24,213 nt of DNA from Planctomycetaceae bacterium (lineage in GTDB: Bacteria > Planctomycetota > Planctomycetia > Pirellulales > Thermoguttaceae), in assembly GCA_004556055.1 (NCBI GenBank), contig SFIW01000034.1, positions 1-24,213 on the forward strand, read 5' to 3'. Under the pieces are notes generated by a model. That model was not told the DNA's origin and ran no database searches. It saw nothing but the letters and a program-made list of their open reading frames with translations. The translations under genes and the position numbers were made by a program. Below, in pieces: positions 6,501 to 15,100 of this stretch (position 1 is the first letter of the stretch; each line of letters opens with the position of its first letter).

Positions 6501-9003
6501 CTGGCGCAACAAGTATTTTCACGAGTTTTATACGAACAACACGCTGGCGCTTTCGCACTATCGCGCGGCGGAACATACGGCGCAGGTCGATTCGCAGACG
6601 CGCGAAAATCGCGAAGCGGAGTTCCGTAAGGCGGAGTTGTCCGTTCTTTACTGTTCGCCGACGATGGAGCTGGGCGTCGATATCGCGCAGTTAAATCTCG
6701 TCCACATGCGCAATATTCCGCCGACCCCCGCGAACTACGCGCAGCGCGCGGGCCGCGCCGGACGAAGCGGTCAGCCCGCGCTGATCCTCGCTTTCTGCGG
6801 CTCTCAGAATCAACACGACCTCTACTACTTCCAGCATCGCAGCTTGATGGCGTCGGGCGCGGTGAATCCTCCGCGCGTCGACCTTGCGAACGAAGAGTTA
6901 GTTCTCGCCCACGTCCGCGCGATTTGGCTTACCGAGGTCGTGCGTCGAAACCTCAACTTCGAGCGCGGCCCAAGCGTCGGCGAATATCTCGACTCCAATA
7001 TTCAAAACGAGAATATTCCCAGTTGCGAGCTTCTGCCTGAAGTCAAGGAAATCCTTCAAAATCAGGACGTCGCGGCGGCGGCGAAGAAGCGCGTCAAAAA
7101 GGTTTTGGATATGATGAGCGCCGACCTAAAGGAGGCGAAATGGTATGACGAAAAGTGGGTCGACGATAAGATCGGCAGCATTGAGCGCGATTTTGACGAA
7201 GCGTGCAATCGCTGGCGCGATCTCTTCAAAGCGGCGGCGCTTCAGCGAAATGAATCGCACAACGAGAAGATGAATAGGCTTCTTTCCGAAAAGGAACAGA
7301 AGCGCCATAATCGCCTGCGAGCTCAAGCGGAAAAGGAGATGGACCTTCTTCTTAACAAAGTGGGAGGAGAGGCGTCGAAACAGTTCAGCGATTTCTACTT
7401 CTACCGCTACCTCGCGTCGGAAGGGTTCCTTCCCGGCTACAACTTCCCGCGACTTCCCGTGACGGCGTTCCTCCCCGAAGTGAACGGCTCGGAGGTAAAC
7501 GACTACCTTTCGCGTCCGCGCTTTTTGGCGATTAGCGAATTCGCCCCCCACTCGCTCATTTATCACGAAGGGGCGCGATATCGCGTGGAAAGCGTCGGGA
7601 TCGCGACGAGCTTGCGCAAAAAGGAGGGGAAGGAGGTCGGCGAAATCTCCTTTGCCGAGGCGAAGATTTGCCCCGATTGCGGGTACTATAACGACGCGCT
7701 TGCGGAACAGTGCGACGTTTGCGCGTCTTGCGGTCGGAATCTCGAAAACGAAGGGCGCGTCGACAATCTCCTCCAGATGCAGAAGGTGACGGCGCGTCGC
7801 GTCGAGCGGATCAACTGCGACGAAGAGGAGCGCCAGCGAATGGGTTACGACGTCGCGACCGCGTTTCGTTATAACGTCCCGGAGCGGTGCGACTACGAAA
7901 TCTACGTCAAAGGAGAAGACGGGAGCGAAACCCTTTGGGGGGACGCGACGTACTGTCCGACGTCGACGATCTACCGCGTCAACAACGGTTCGAAAGCGGT
8001 TAGCGCTTCCGCGCGCAACGGGTTCAATCTCAACACGACGGACGGTCGGTGGGTGAAGAAGGACGACGAATCGAAGAAGAGGGGTGAGAAGGGGGATAGT
8101 TCGAGCGCGGACGAGATCGTGAAGGCGCGTCCTTACGTGCAGGACACGCGCAATATTCTCGTGTTGAGGCCGAAGAAGGAGCTTCGCGCGGACGTTTTCG
8201 CGACGTTGCAGGCGGCGCTGAGCCGGGCGATTCAGATTCGGTATTCCCTCGAAGAGCGGGAACTAGAGACGAAGCCGCTCCCGAGCGAGGAGGATCGAAA
8301 ACTCTTCCTCTTCTACGAAGGCGCCGAAGGGGGCGCGGGGGTTCTGTGTCAAATCTTCCGCAGTAGCGCGGAGTTCGACGCGCTGATCGCGGAAGCTCTG
8401 TCTCTTTGTCATTTCAACCGCGAGACGGGGGAGGACGAGGGACACGACGTCGGGGGCGGAGAGCAGTGCCAACTTGCGTGCTACGACTGTCTGCTGAGCT
8501 ACTCGAATCAACGCGACCACGAGCAGTTGAATCGGTTCTTGATTCAGGACGTCCTGAAGTCGCTTCGGGGCGCTCGCGTCGAGGCGAAGTCGGCGCAAGG
8601 TTCCGCGAAGGAACGGTACGAGAAGCTCCGCGAGCGGTGCGGGTCGAAGCTCGAAGAGAGCTGGCTCGAACTGGCGTATCGCGAAGGATGGAACTTGCCG
8701 ACCGACTCCCAGCGGCTTCTCAAAGAATTCCATACCTGTCCCGATTTCCTCTACGAAGAGAAGCGCGGGGAAGGCGGGCGGCGAGTCGCGGTCTATATCG
8801 ACGGCCCCCCTCACGAGGAAGCGTCGCGGCGGGCGACCGACGCTAGGGCGCGCCGCGCGCTCCGTAGCAAAGGGTGGGAGGTCGTCGTCTTTGACGTCAG
8901 GCCTCGCGAAGAGCGCGAGACGCGCGAAGCCCTCGAGGCGCGATGGCGCGAGATAGCGGGGAAGCGCCCCGATATTTTTGGGGAACGCGCGGCGCGAAAC
9001 TGA
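3598..9003 (+). CDS. Giant YprA/MrfA-like DEAH helicase with DUF1998-type and Vsr-like nuclease-like domains (DrmA/DrmB-like fusion)
   Basis: An 1801-residue predicted ATP-dependent nucleic-acid translocase. Motifs in order: Q-like YRHQTDAI (87-94), Walker A TTGTGSGKS (106-114), DELH (221-224), GTSAT (254-258), second RecA domain from about 655 (SFTDNRQDASLQAGHF) and motif VI QRAGRAGR (1049-1056). Paired cysteines lie at 489/492 and 602/605. A cysteine cluster follows at 1358, 1361, 1372, 1375 and 1378, and another at C1624, C1628, C1631 with H1641 (the pattern ACYDCLLSYSNQ typical of DUF1998/MrfA-like proteins). Near the C-terminus PDF (D1716) and YIDGPPHE (D1735, H1739) resemble the active site of Vsr/PD-(D/E)XK nucleases. 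I chose ATG 3598 because GAGAAGG (3585-3591) precedes it; an upstream TTG at 3550 lacks a ribosome site. In DISARM the helicase (DrmA) and DUF1998 protein (DrmB) are separate; here both parts are in one chain. Helicase family is secure, antiphage role is inferred from the operon. Confidence 0.85.
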   Translation: MDVFGLRKEIVNQYQDFINGYINIKDAKIADKVKAGLDAGVLWPEPLLQLSPAFAQGDSFETLEKEGILSPETKSCFQVNGAPISLYRHQTDAIRCYGAGESYVLTTGTGSGKSLSYIVPIVDYALRHKDERGIKAVVVYPMNALANSQLEELDKFLKDSPMRGRYGRYTGQESRDERDKMLADPPDILLTNYVMLELILTRGFERNLVESLKTLRFFVLDELHTYRGRQGADVAMLSRRLFEASGAKSLIYVGTSATLASSPTGKLEDEQKIVADCASRIFGGKIEASNVIAETIVRSTDAFEWNSDSIARLRREVEALGVPNDEKQESVEKLSSEEVVAILRRETGREVDAEALQASRLAAWIEETFGVELRDGRLTRRKPLELSGSKSGSEKLALFLKETFNDAAPSASLCENAIRRLFMAGFRTKKKDGRPFFAFRLHQFFSRGDYVYATAELGEAREVYLHKQRFAPSADGSNAQKRLYPLVFCRECGKEYYCVYKVDDEEGSRFIPRDFYDRDAENESGYVAGYLYLSADRGWPKSESQAKERLPEEWRAPDEYKQAQKRGDIPQVFRTNAQGEILDENASEGIDVAFFETPFRFCPECGLAYSATHVRKDSSDFGRLGGIATAGRSSATTILSLAGVAGLEKSEFIKEHPEARKLLSFTDNRQDASLQAGHFNDFVHVGILRAGLRRALEKAGDEGIKSEDLPDRVFEALALEPKDYMQKDPATKGSSANSAKNALKDYLRYLLFCDLQRGWRVSVPNLEQTGDLRVEYYDVDAAAKDDEEWRRGHDALYCAKWEVRREILVTLLDFLRRELAIDSSALNPDKHSKLVEEVKRQLREPWRFSEETEPSNLAKGKFAVLASSTPSARNGECLAITARSGFGQYLKRKIDLKSFDLNGKTEAETREELIQTIFEVATTYGLLTKDKKNRYQINADELRWKLGDGSAPADHIRQYTSDNDDNRRWRNKYFHEFYTNNTLALSHYRAAEHTAQVDSQTRENREAEFRKAELSVLYCSPTMELGVDIAQLNLVHMRNIPPTPANYAQRAGRAGRSGQPALILAFCGSQNQHDLYYFQHRSLMASGAVNPPRVDLANEELVLAHVRAIWLTEVVRRNLNFERGPSVGEYLDSNIQNENIPSCELLPEVKEILQNQDVAAAAKKRVKKVLDMMSADLKEAKWYDEKWVDDKIGSIERDFDEACNRWRDLFKAAALQRNESHNEKMNRLLSEKEQKRHNRLRAQAEKEMDLLLNKVGGEASKQFSDFYFYRYLASEGFLPGYNFPRLPVTAFLPEVNGSEVNDYLSRPRFLAISEFAPHSLIYHEGARYRVESVGIATSLRKKEGKEVGEISFAEAKICPDCGYYNDALAEQCDVCASCGRNLENEGRVDNLLQMQKVTARRVERINCDEEERQRMGYDVATAFRYNVPERCDYEIYVKGEDGSETLWGDATYCPTSTIYRVNNGSKAVSASARNGFNLNTTDGRWVKKDDESKKRGEKGDSSSADEIVKARPYVQDTRNILVLRPKKELRADVFATLQAALSRAIQIRYSLEERELETKPLPSEEDRKLFLFYEGAEGGAGVLCQIFRSSAEFDALIAEALSLCHFNRETGEDEGHDVGGGEQCQLACYDCLLSYSNQRDHEQLNRFLIQDVLKSLRGARVEAKSAQGSAKERYEKLRERCGSKLEESWLELAYREGWNLPTDSQRLLKEFHTCPDFLYEEKRGEGGRRVAVYIDGPPHEEASRRATDARARRALRSKGWEVVVFDVRPREERETREALEARWREIAGKRPDIFGERAARN

Positions 9004-9012
9004 GATTTGCGC

Positions 9013-9061
9013 TATAATTAAAAGAGTAGGTCACGAGGAAAGGAACGCGCGGCGCGCCGCG
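9013..9061 (+). promoter_or_regulatory. Intergenic element between the two helicases: -10-like box and GC palindrome
   Basis: The 85-base gap contains TATAAT (9013-9018) without a convincing -35 box. It also has a 14-base perfect palindrome CGCGGCGCGCCGCG (9048-9061), which overlaps the second copy of a 15-base direct repeat (GGAACGCGCGGCGCG at 8982-8996 and 9042-9056). An internal promoter or a message-processing hairpin is possible; neither is proven. Confidence 0.25.
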
Positions 9062-9088
9062 TCGGCGTTTGAGTAAGGGAAGGCGTTT

Positions 9089-12082
9089 ATGACAGCAGAG
9101 AAGAAGTTCGCCCCAGGGTCGCTAATATCGGTCCGCGGACGAGAATGGGTGGTTCAGCCGCCGCGCGACGAAGACCCTGAGATGATTTTTGCGAAACCGA
9201 TCGACGGGAGCGAGGAGGAGGCGACGGGTTTCCTTCCGGGACTCGACGAGATCGAGTCCGCGGTCTTCGAGCGTCCGGATCCAGAGTTTGCGGGGGACGG
9301 CGCGTCGTGCTCCCTTCTTCGGGACGCGCTTCGTCTGAATATTCGCGACGCAGCGGGGCCCTTCCGCTCTTTCGGGCGGATTAACGTTGAGCCGCGTCCG
9401 TATCAGCTCGTTCCGCTTCTCCTTGCGCTTCGCCAGGAGACGCCGCGCCTTCTCATCGCGGACGACGTCGGGGTCGGTAAGACGATCGAAACGGGTCTGA
9501 TCCTTCGCGAGCTCGTCGACCGCGGCGAAGTCGACCGATTCTGTATTCTTTGCCCTCCTTATCTGGCGGAACAGTGGGAGCGCGAACTCTACGAAAAGTT
9601 CAATCTTGAGACGACGATTATTCTTCCCGGTACGATCAATCGTCTTGAACGCGATTTGAGCGGTTACGAATCGGTCTTCGACGCGCATAAGCGCACGATC
9701 GTGTCGATCGACTTTATCAAGGGTAAGAGAAGCGCGGAGTTTCTACGCTCCGCGCCGGATATGATCGTGATCGACGAAGCGCACTGCGTCGCGAACGACT
9801 TGGGGGAGAATCGATCGCAGCGTTACGACTTGGCGCGGCGTCTCTGCGACGACCCGAATCGCGGGGCGCTCCTCGTGACGGCGACGCCTCACAGCGGGAA
9901 GGACGGGGCGTTCCGTTCTCTGCTGGGGCTGCTGAATAAGGATTTTCTTGAAGAAGAGCTTTTTCCGACGGATCTGAGCGGGGAGGAACGTCGTAAGGAT
10001 CGGGAACGTCTCGCGCAGTATTTCATCATGCGTCGTCGCGGCGATATCAAAGACTTCCTCGAAACGACGGACTTTCCGACGGTCAAGTCAGCGGATTTCT
10101 CGTGGGAGCCGACGCCGCGGTATCGGGAGTTGATGGACGCGACGATCGAGTACGCGAAGGCTCTCGTGAACGACCCGACGAAAGATCAGCGTCGTAAGAC
10201 GGCGCTGTGGTGGACGGCTCTCGGTCTTCTTCGAGCGGTCTCGTCGAGCCCTGCGGCGGCGGAGGTCACTTTCGGGAAGCAGAAGGGCGGCGCGGCTCCC
10301 TCGGCGGAAGAAGGGAGCGACGAGGAATCGGGCGCGATCGATTCCGTCGAAGAGGAGAAGAGCCTCTATGACCGGATCGAGAAAGAAATGCGCCTTCAGG
10401 CGCTCGACGCGGATCCGGTCGAGTCTGAGAAGTCGAAGGATTTTCTCCTCTCTGCGGCGCTCGACGTTCCGAAAGGGAGCGCGCTCGATCAAAAACGCGA
10501 AGCGATCGTCGCGCTGGCGAGCGGCCTCAAGGGCGCCGGGAAGGATCCGAAACTCGACGTCCTTGTCGAGGTTCTCAAAAAAGAGCTCAAGGACGGGTAT
10601 TCTCCAATCGTCTTCTGCCGCTTTATCAACACTGCGGCGTACCTCAAAGACGAACTTGCCCGAATCTTCTCCCAGGAGGACAAGAAGACGCCCAAAGCGG
10701 TCGTCGCGTGCGCGACGGGTCTTCTACCCCCCGAGGAACGGGAACGAATCGTCGAGGAACTCGGGGAGGCTCCGCGGAGGATTCTCGTGTGCACCGACTG
10801 CCTCTCGGAAGGGATCAACCTTCAGGAGTATTTCGACGAGACGATCCATTACGATTTGAGCTGGAACCCGACGCGACACGATCAGCGCGAAGGGCGCGTC
10901 AACCGCTTCGGTCAGCCGAGCCCGAACGTTCGCGTCTTGACGATCTTCGGCTCCGAAGGAATCGACGGGCTCATTCTGGAGAAGCTTCTCGACAAACATC
11001 GCAAGATCAAAAACAGCCTAGGGATAAGCGTGCAGCCCCCGGCGGATTCCGCGGAGATGGTGAAAGCGCTCGTCAACGCGTATCTTCTTCGCGGGACGCG
11101 TTACGCCGCGAAGAAGGAGACGACGCTCTTCTTTCCCGAGTTCATGGAAGAGACCGAAGAGCAGATTAAGCAAAAGTTTAAGAGCGAATGGGACGCCGCG
11201 ACGGAACGGGTTGAGAAGCGCAGTCGGACGTATTTCGCGCACCTTGCGACGTCGCGGTTGGCCGACGCGGTGAAGCGGGAGCTTCAGGAGGCGCGGGAGC
11301 AGGTCGGGGGCCCGGAGGACGTGAAGCGCTTCGTGACGCGCGCCGTCGCCGCGGTCAAAGGTCGCGTCGAGGAGATATCCCCCGACGTTTTCGTCGTGGA
11401 CGTTAAGGAAGCGCGTGAAATGAACGAATCGCTCCGTTCGTCCCTTCCCGATTACGACGAATGGCGTCTGAGTTTCAACGGCCCGCACGGGAGCGTTTCG
11501 GAGTTCGCGACGCGCGCGCATCCTTTTGTTTCGGGACTCGCGAATTATACGTTCAACACGGCGCTCGACTCTGCGGCGACGAACCCGATAGCGCGGCGTT
11601 GCGGGGCGATCAAAACGGACGGAACGACGACGATCGCGTTCGCGCTCCTCTTGCGGTTGCGGTATCGTCTTCTGAGCGACGCGGTTAGGGGGGGAAAAGA
11701 GGAGAATAGCGGCAAGAGGGGGGCGTTCGAGACGCTTGTGGAGGAGACGCGCGTTCTGGGGATGGAAGGTTTCCCAGGGGACGAGGGTTTCCGTTTCCTC
11801 TCGGAGGAAGAGACGAAGAGGCTTTTGGAGTCGAAGGCGACGGCTAACATCGGTCGGGAGGAGGCGAAAGATTTGATTCGCGACTTCTACGAGACGGCGG
11901 ACGAGAGCGGGATCGTGACGGAGGAGCTCAAGCGCGTCGTCGCGAGGCGCGCGGAGGCGCTTTCGGAGTCGAACAACCGCGCGCGCAACGCCGTCAAGTC
12001 GGGGAAGGTCGAGGTGAAGGCCGAGGAAATTCCCGATATTATCGGCGTCTACGTCTATTCCCCCGATCAATCGCGTTGTTAA
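9089..12082 (+). CDS. SNF2/RapA-type helicase, DrmD-like
   Basis: A 997-residue superfamily 2 DNA translocase of the SNF2 type. The Q-like motif is RPYQLVPLLLALR (103-115), Walker A is DDVGVGKT (125-132), the DEAH box is at 229-232 (IDEAHCVAND), and motif III is TATPHSG (264-270). The C-terminal RecA domain shows SEGINLQ and the arginine-finger motif QREGRVNRFGQ (599-609). Residues 395-420 are an acidic, low-complexity linker. The long C-terminal part has no motif I can name. GGGAAGG (9077-9083) precedes ATG 9089. SNF2 proteins of this length next to a YprA-like helicase and an adenine methylase are the DrmD component of class 1 DISARM, where they are needed for phage restriction but lack a known precise role. 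It is co-directional with both neighbours, 85 bases after the first gene and 49 bases before the third. Confidence 0.87.
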   Translation: MTAEKKFAPGSLISVRGREWVVQPPRDEDPEMIFAKPIDGSEEEATGFLPGLDEIESAVFERPDPEFAGDGASCSLLRDALRLNIRDAAGPFRSFGRINVEPRPYQLVPLLLALRQETPRLLIADDVGVGKTIETGLILRELVDRGEVDRFCILCPPYLAEQWERELYEKFNLETTIILPGTINRLERDLSGYESVFDAHKRTIVSIDFIKGKRSAEFLRSAPDMIVIDEAHCVANDLGENRSQRYDLARRLCDDPNRGALLVTATPHSGKDGAFRSLLGLLNKDFLEEELFPTDLSGEERRKDRERLAQYFIMRRRGDIKDFLETTDFPTVKSADFSWEPTPRYRELMDATIEYAKALVNDPTKDQRRKTALWWTALGLLRAVSSSPAAAEVTFGKQKGGAAPSAEEGSDEESGAIDSVEEEKSLYDRIEKEMRLQALDADPVESEKSKDFLLSAALDVPKGSALDQKREAIVALASGLKGAGKDPKLDVLVEVLKKELKDGYSPIVFCRFINTAAYLKDELARIFSQEDKKTPKAVVACATGLLPPEERERIVEELGEAPRRILVCTDCLSEGINLQEYFDETIHYDLSWNPTRHDQREGRVNRFGQPSPNVRVLTIFGSEGIDGLILEKLLDKHRKIKNSLGISVQPPADSAEMVKALVNAYLLRGTRYAAKKETTLFFPEFMEETEEQIKQKFKSEWDAATERVEKRSRTYFAHLATSRLADAVKRELQEAREQVGGPEDVKRFVTRAVAAVKGRVEEISPDVFVVDVKEAREMNESLRSSLPDYDEWRLSFNGPHGSVSEFATRAHPFVSGLANYTFNTALDSAATNPIARRCGAIKTDGTTTIAFALLLRLRYRLLSDAVRGGKEENSGKRGAFETLVEETRVLGMEGFPGDEGFRFLSEEETKRLLESKATANIGREEAKDLIRDFYETADESGIVTEELKRVVARRAEALSESNNRARNAVKSGKVEVKAEEIPDIIGVYVYSPDQSRC

Positions 12083-12131
12083 GTCGCATCCACGCATCTT
12101 ATTCGGCCCAGAGCCGGAGCTTTTGAAGAAT

Positions 12132-15100
12132 ATGGCCAGAAAAAAGAACACGAAACAGACGGCGCAAGGGACGCGTCAAAATCATTCGGCGCGTCGGCGC
12201 GCGCGGCGTCACCTGAACGTTTTCAAGCACACGACGGTCGAGCGCCTCTTCTCGACCGATATTCTCGCGAATATCGCGTCGAAGAATCCCGAGTTGGAGG
12301 GGCTCAGAGACGTCGATTACGAGTGCCTGCCCGGCGAGCGCCTCGGCGAAAAGGTCAACGAGGCGTGGTCGAAGCTCCGACGCGCTTGGGACGTCTTCGA
12401 CGAATATCGCCAAAAGCTTCCCGAGGGGGACTCCGGGACGTCCCTCACCCGAAAATATTGGCTCCTTCCGATGTTGCGGCATTTGGGGTTCTCTCAGATC
12501 GTTTCCGCGAGGCTTGAGAAGGACGGCGTCGACGTCGCGGGTAAGAGGATCGCGCCGACGCACGTTGCGAACGAGCCCGTCGCCTTCGTTCTAAAGACGT
12601 TCCGCCAGGATCTCGACTCCCGCGATCTCGACGAGAGGGGCGCGAAAGGTTCCCCTCACTCGGCTCTCCAGACGTACCTCAACGCGAAGGGGGGCGCCGC
12701 GTGGGGATTCCTCTCCAACGGGCTGCGATTCCGAATCATGCGCGAGAATCGCGCGATGGCGCAGGTCGCGTACGTCGAGTTCGATCTTGAGTCGATCTTC
12801 TCCGAAGACGACTACGCGGAATTCTACCTCTTCTTCCTCCTCGTCCACGCGTCCCGCTACGTCAAGCGCCATGCCGAGCGCGACGAGAGCCCCCTCGACG
12901 ACTCCGACTCAGACTCCGACGCTCCCGAATCCGAAACGCCCGTCGTACCCGAGAGGGAGGACGACTCCCCGTGGATCGAGAAATGGCGCGCCGCGTCCGT
13001 CGCTCGCGGCGTTCGCGCCCTCGACGGACTTTCCCCCGCGTTCGAAGTCGCGATCAAGACGCTCGGAACAGGCTTCTTCAAAGAGAACCCGTCCCTCCAA
13101 GAGAAGCTTCGCAGCGGGAAGATCTCCACGAAGAAATACTACGAAGACCTCCTCCTTCTGGCGTACCGAATCGTCTTCCTCCTCATCGCGGAGGATCGCG
13201 ACCTTCTTTTCCCGTACTCGGAGGACGAGGAGGCGAAGAGGAAGAAGGAGCGCTATCTGCGGTTCTACTCAGCGAGTCGGATTCGCACCCTTGCGCGCCG
13301 TCGGGTCTTGTCGCGTCACGCGGATCTGTGGGTTCAGCTTCGCGGAACGATCCGTTATTTCGCGAAGGGAGAATCGCGGCTGGGGATCGCGGGGCTCGGT
13401 TCGAGTCTCTTTACGAAGGAGACGATCTTCGACGACGCGCGCCTTTTGAACGACGCGCTCCTGAAAGCGGTCGGGTCCCTCACGTCGATCGAGCGCAACA
13501 ACGCGACGCTTCCGGTCGATTATCGGAACCTCGGCGTCGAAGAGCTCGGGAGCGTGTACGAAGGGCTTTTGGAGCTGACGCCGCGCTTTACGCATGATCG
13601 TTTCGAGTTCGTGGAGGACAAGGAGAAGGGGAATATGCGCAAGACGACGGGGGCGTACTACACGCCGCCGGAGCTTGTGGAGAAGCTCATCGAGACGGCG
13701 CTCGTTCCGACCCTTGAGGAGAAGTTGTCGGGGCTTCGTACGCGCGAGGAGCGCAGGAGGGCGCTTTTGGGCCTGAAGGTCTGCGATCCATCGTGCGGCA
13801 GCGGTCACTTTCTCGTGGGGGCGGCGCGTAAGCTGGCGAAGCGCCTCGCGATGATCGAGACGGGGGACGTGGAGCCGAGCGTCGGGGAGATTCGCAATGC
13901 GCTGCGCGAGGTCGTCGTCTCATGCCTTTACGGGGTGGACTTGAACCCGATGGCGGTGGAGCTTTGCAAGGTAGCGCTCTGGATCGAGTCGATGCGTCCA
14001 GGGAAGTCCCTTGCGTTCCTTGATCACCGTATACGTTGCGGGAACTCGCTTTTGGGCGCGACGCGTGATGAAGTCGAGGGTCGCATCCCCGACGAGGCGT
14101 ACTCACCCCTCGAAGGGGACGACAAGGAGCATTGCAAGGAGCTGAAGGAGCGTAATCGGAAGGAGTTCGCGCATCCGTATTTCAGCGACGAATTTCTTGA
14201 GGGGACGGCGAGTCAGATAGCGCTTGACTTCCGAAAGGATTTCACGGAGAAGAGGCGTCGGTTCGACGAACTTCCGAACGAGACGGCGGAGGACTACGCG
14301 GAGCGCGAACGCGCCTTTCGATCGAGTTTCTTCGAGTACGATGAGCTCAAGACGGCGGCGGATCTTTGGTGCGGAGCGTTTTTGCTCCCGAAGAGGAAGG
14401 GGTGTTTTGGCGTCACGCACGAGCATCTGCGCCGTTGCGAGAAGACGGGCTCCCATTTTCTTGCGGAATCCGTTCGGACAGGCTTGAAGAAGGTCTCCGC
14501 CGACGCGAAGCTCTTCCACTGGGATATCGAGTATCCGGACGTTTTCATGAGTCGCGACAGGGCGCCGGGTTTCGACGTCGTGCTGGGGAATCCTCCTTGG
14601 GAGCGAGTCAAGCTTCAGGAGAAGGAGTGGTTCGCGGGTCGCAGCGAGAAGATAGCGACGGCGAAGAATAAGGCGGCGCGTCAGAAGGAGATCGAGGCGC
14701 TCAAAGAGAATGACAGGGAGCTTTACGAGTCCTTTCGGGAGGCGGTTCGCAAGTCGGAGACGACGAGTCTTTTCTTGCGGGGATCGGGGATCTATCCGTT
14801 GTGCGGCAAGGGGGACGTGAACACGTACCAGGTCTTTGCGGAGAGGGATTGGCGCCTTCTTGCGCCTGGGGGCCGCGCGGGTTTCGTCGTACCGAGCGAA
14901 ATCGCGTCGGGTAAGACGACGGAAGCTTTCTTCCGCACGCTGGTGAACGAGGACGCGCTAGAATCCTTCTTTGACTTTGAGAATCGCAGGGGCCTCTTCC
15001 CTGACGTTGATTCGCGCATGAAGTTTGCGTTGACGACAGTGCGCCGAGCGGAGTCTGGGGGTAGCGTCGGAAGTAAGAAGGGAGCGAGGTTTTCGTTCTT

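Noticed and set aside
11018..12151. Minus-strand frame of 377 codons overlapping the SNF2 gene
   Set aside because: Arg/Leu-rich shadow of the SNF2 C-terminal region, with no recognisable motif and no context.
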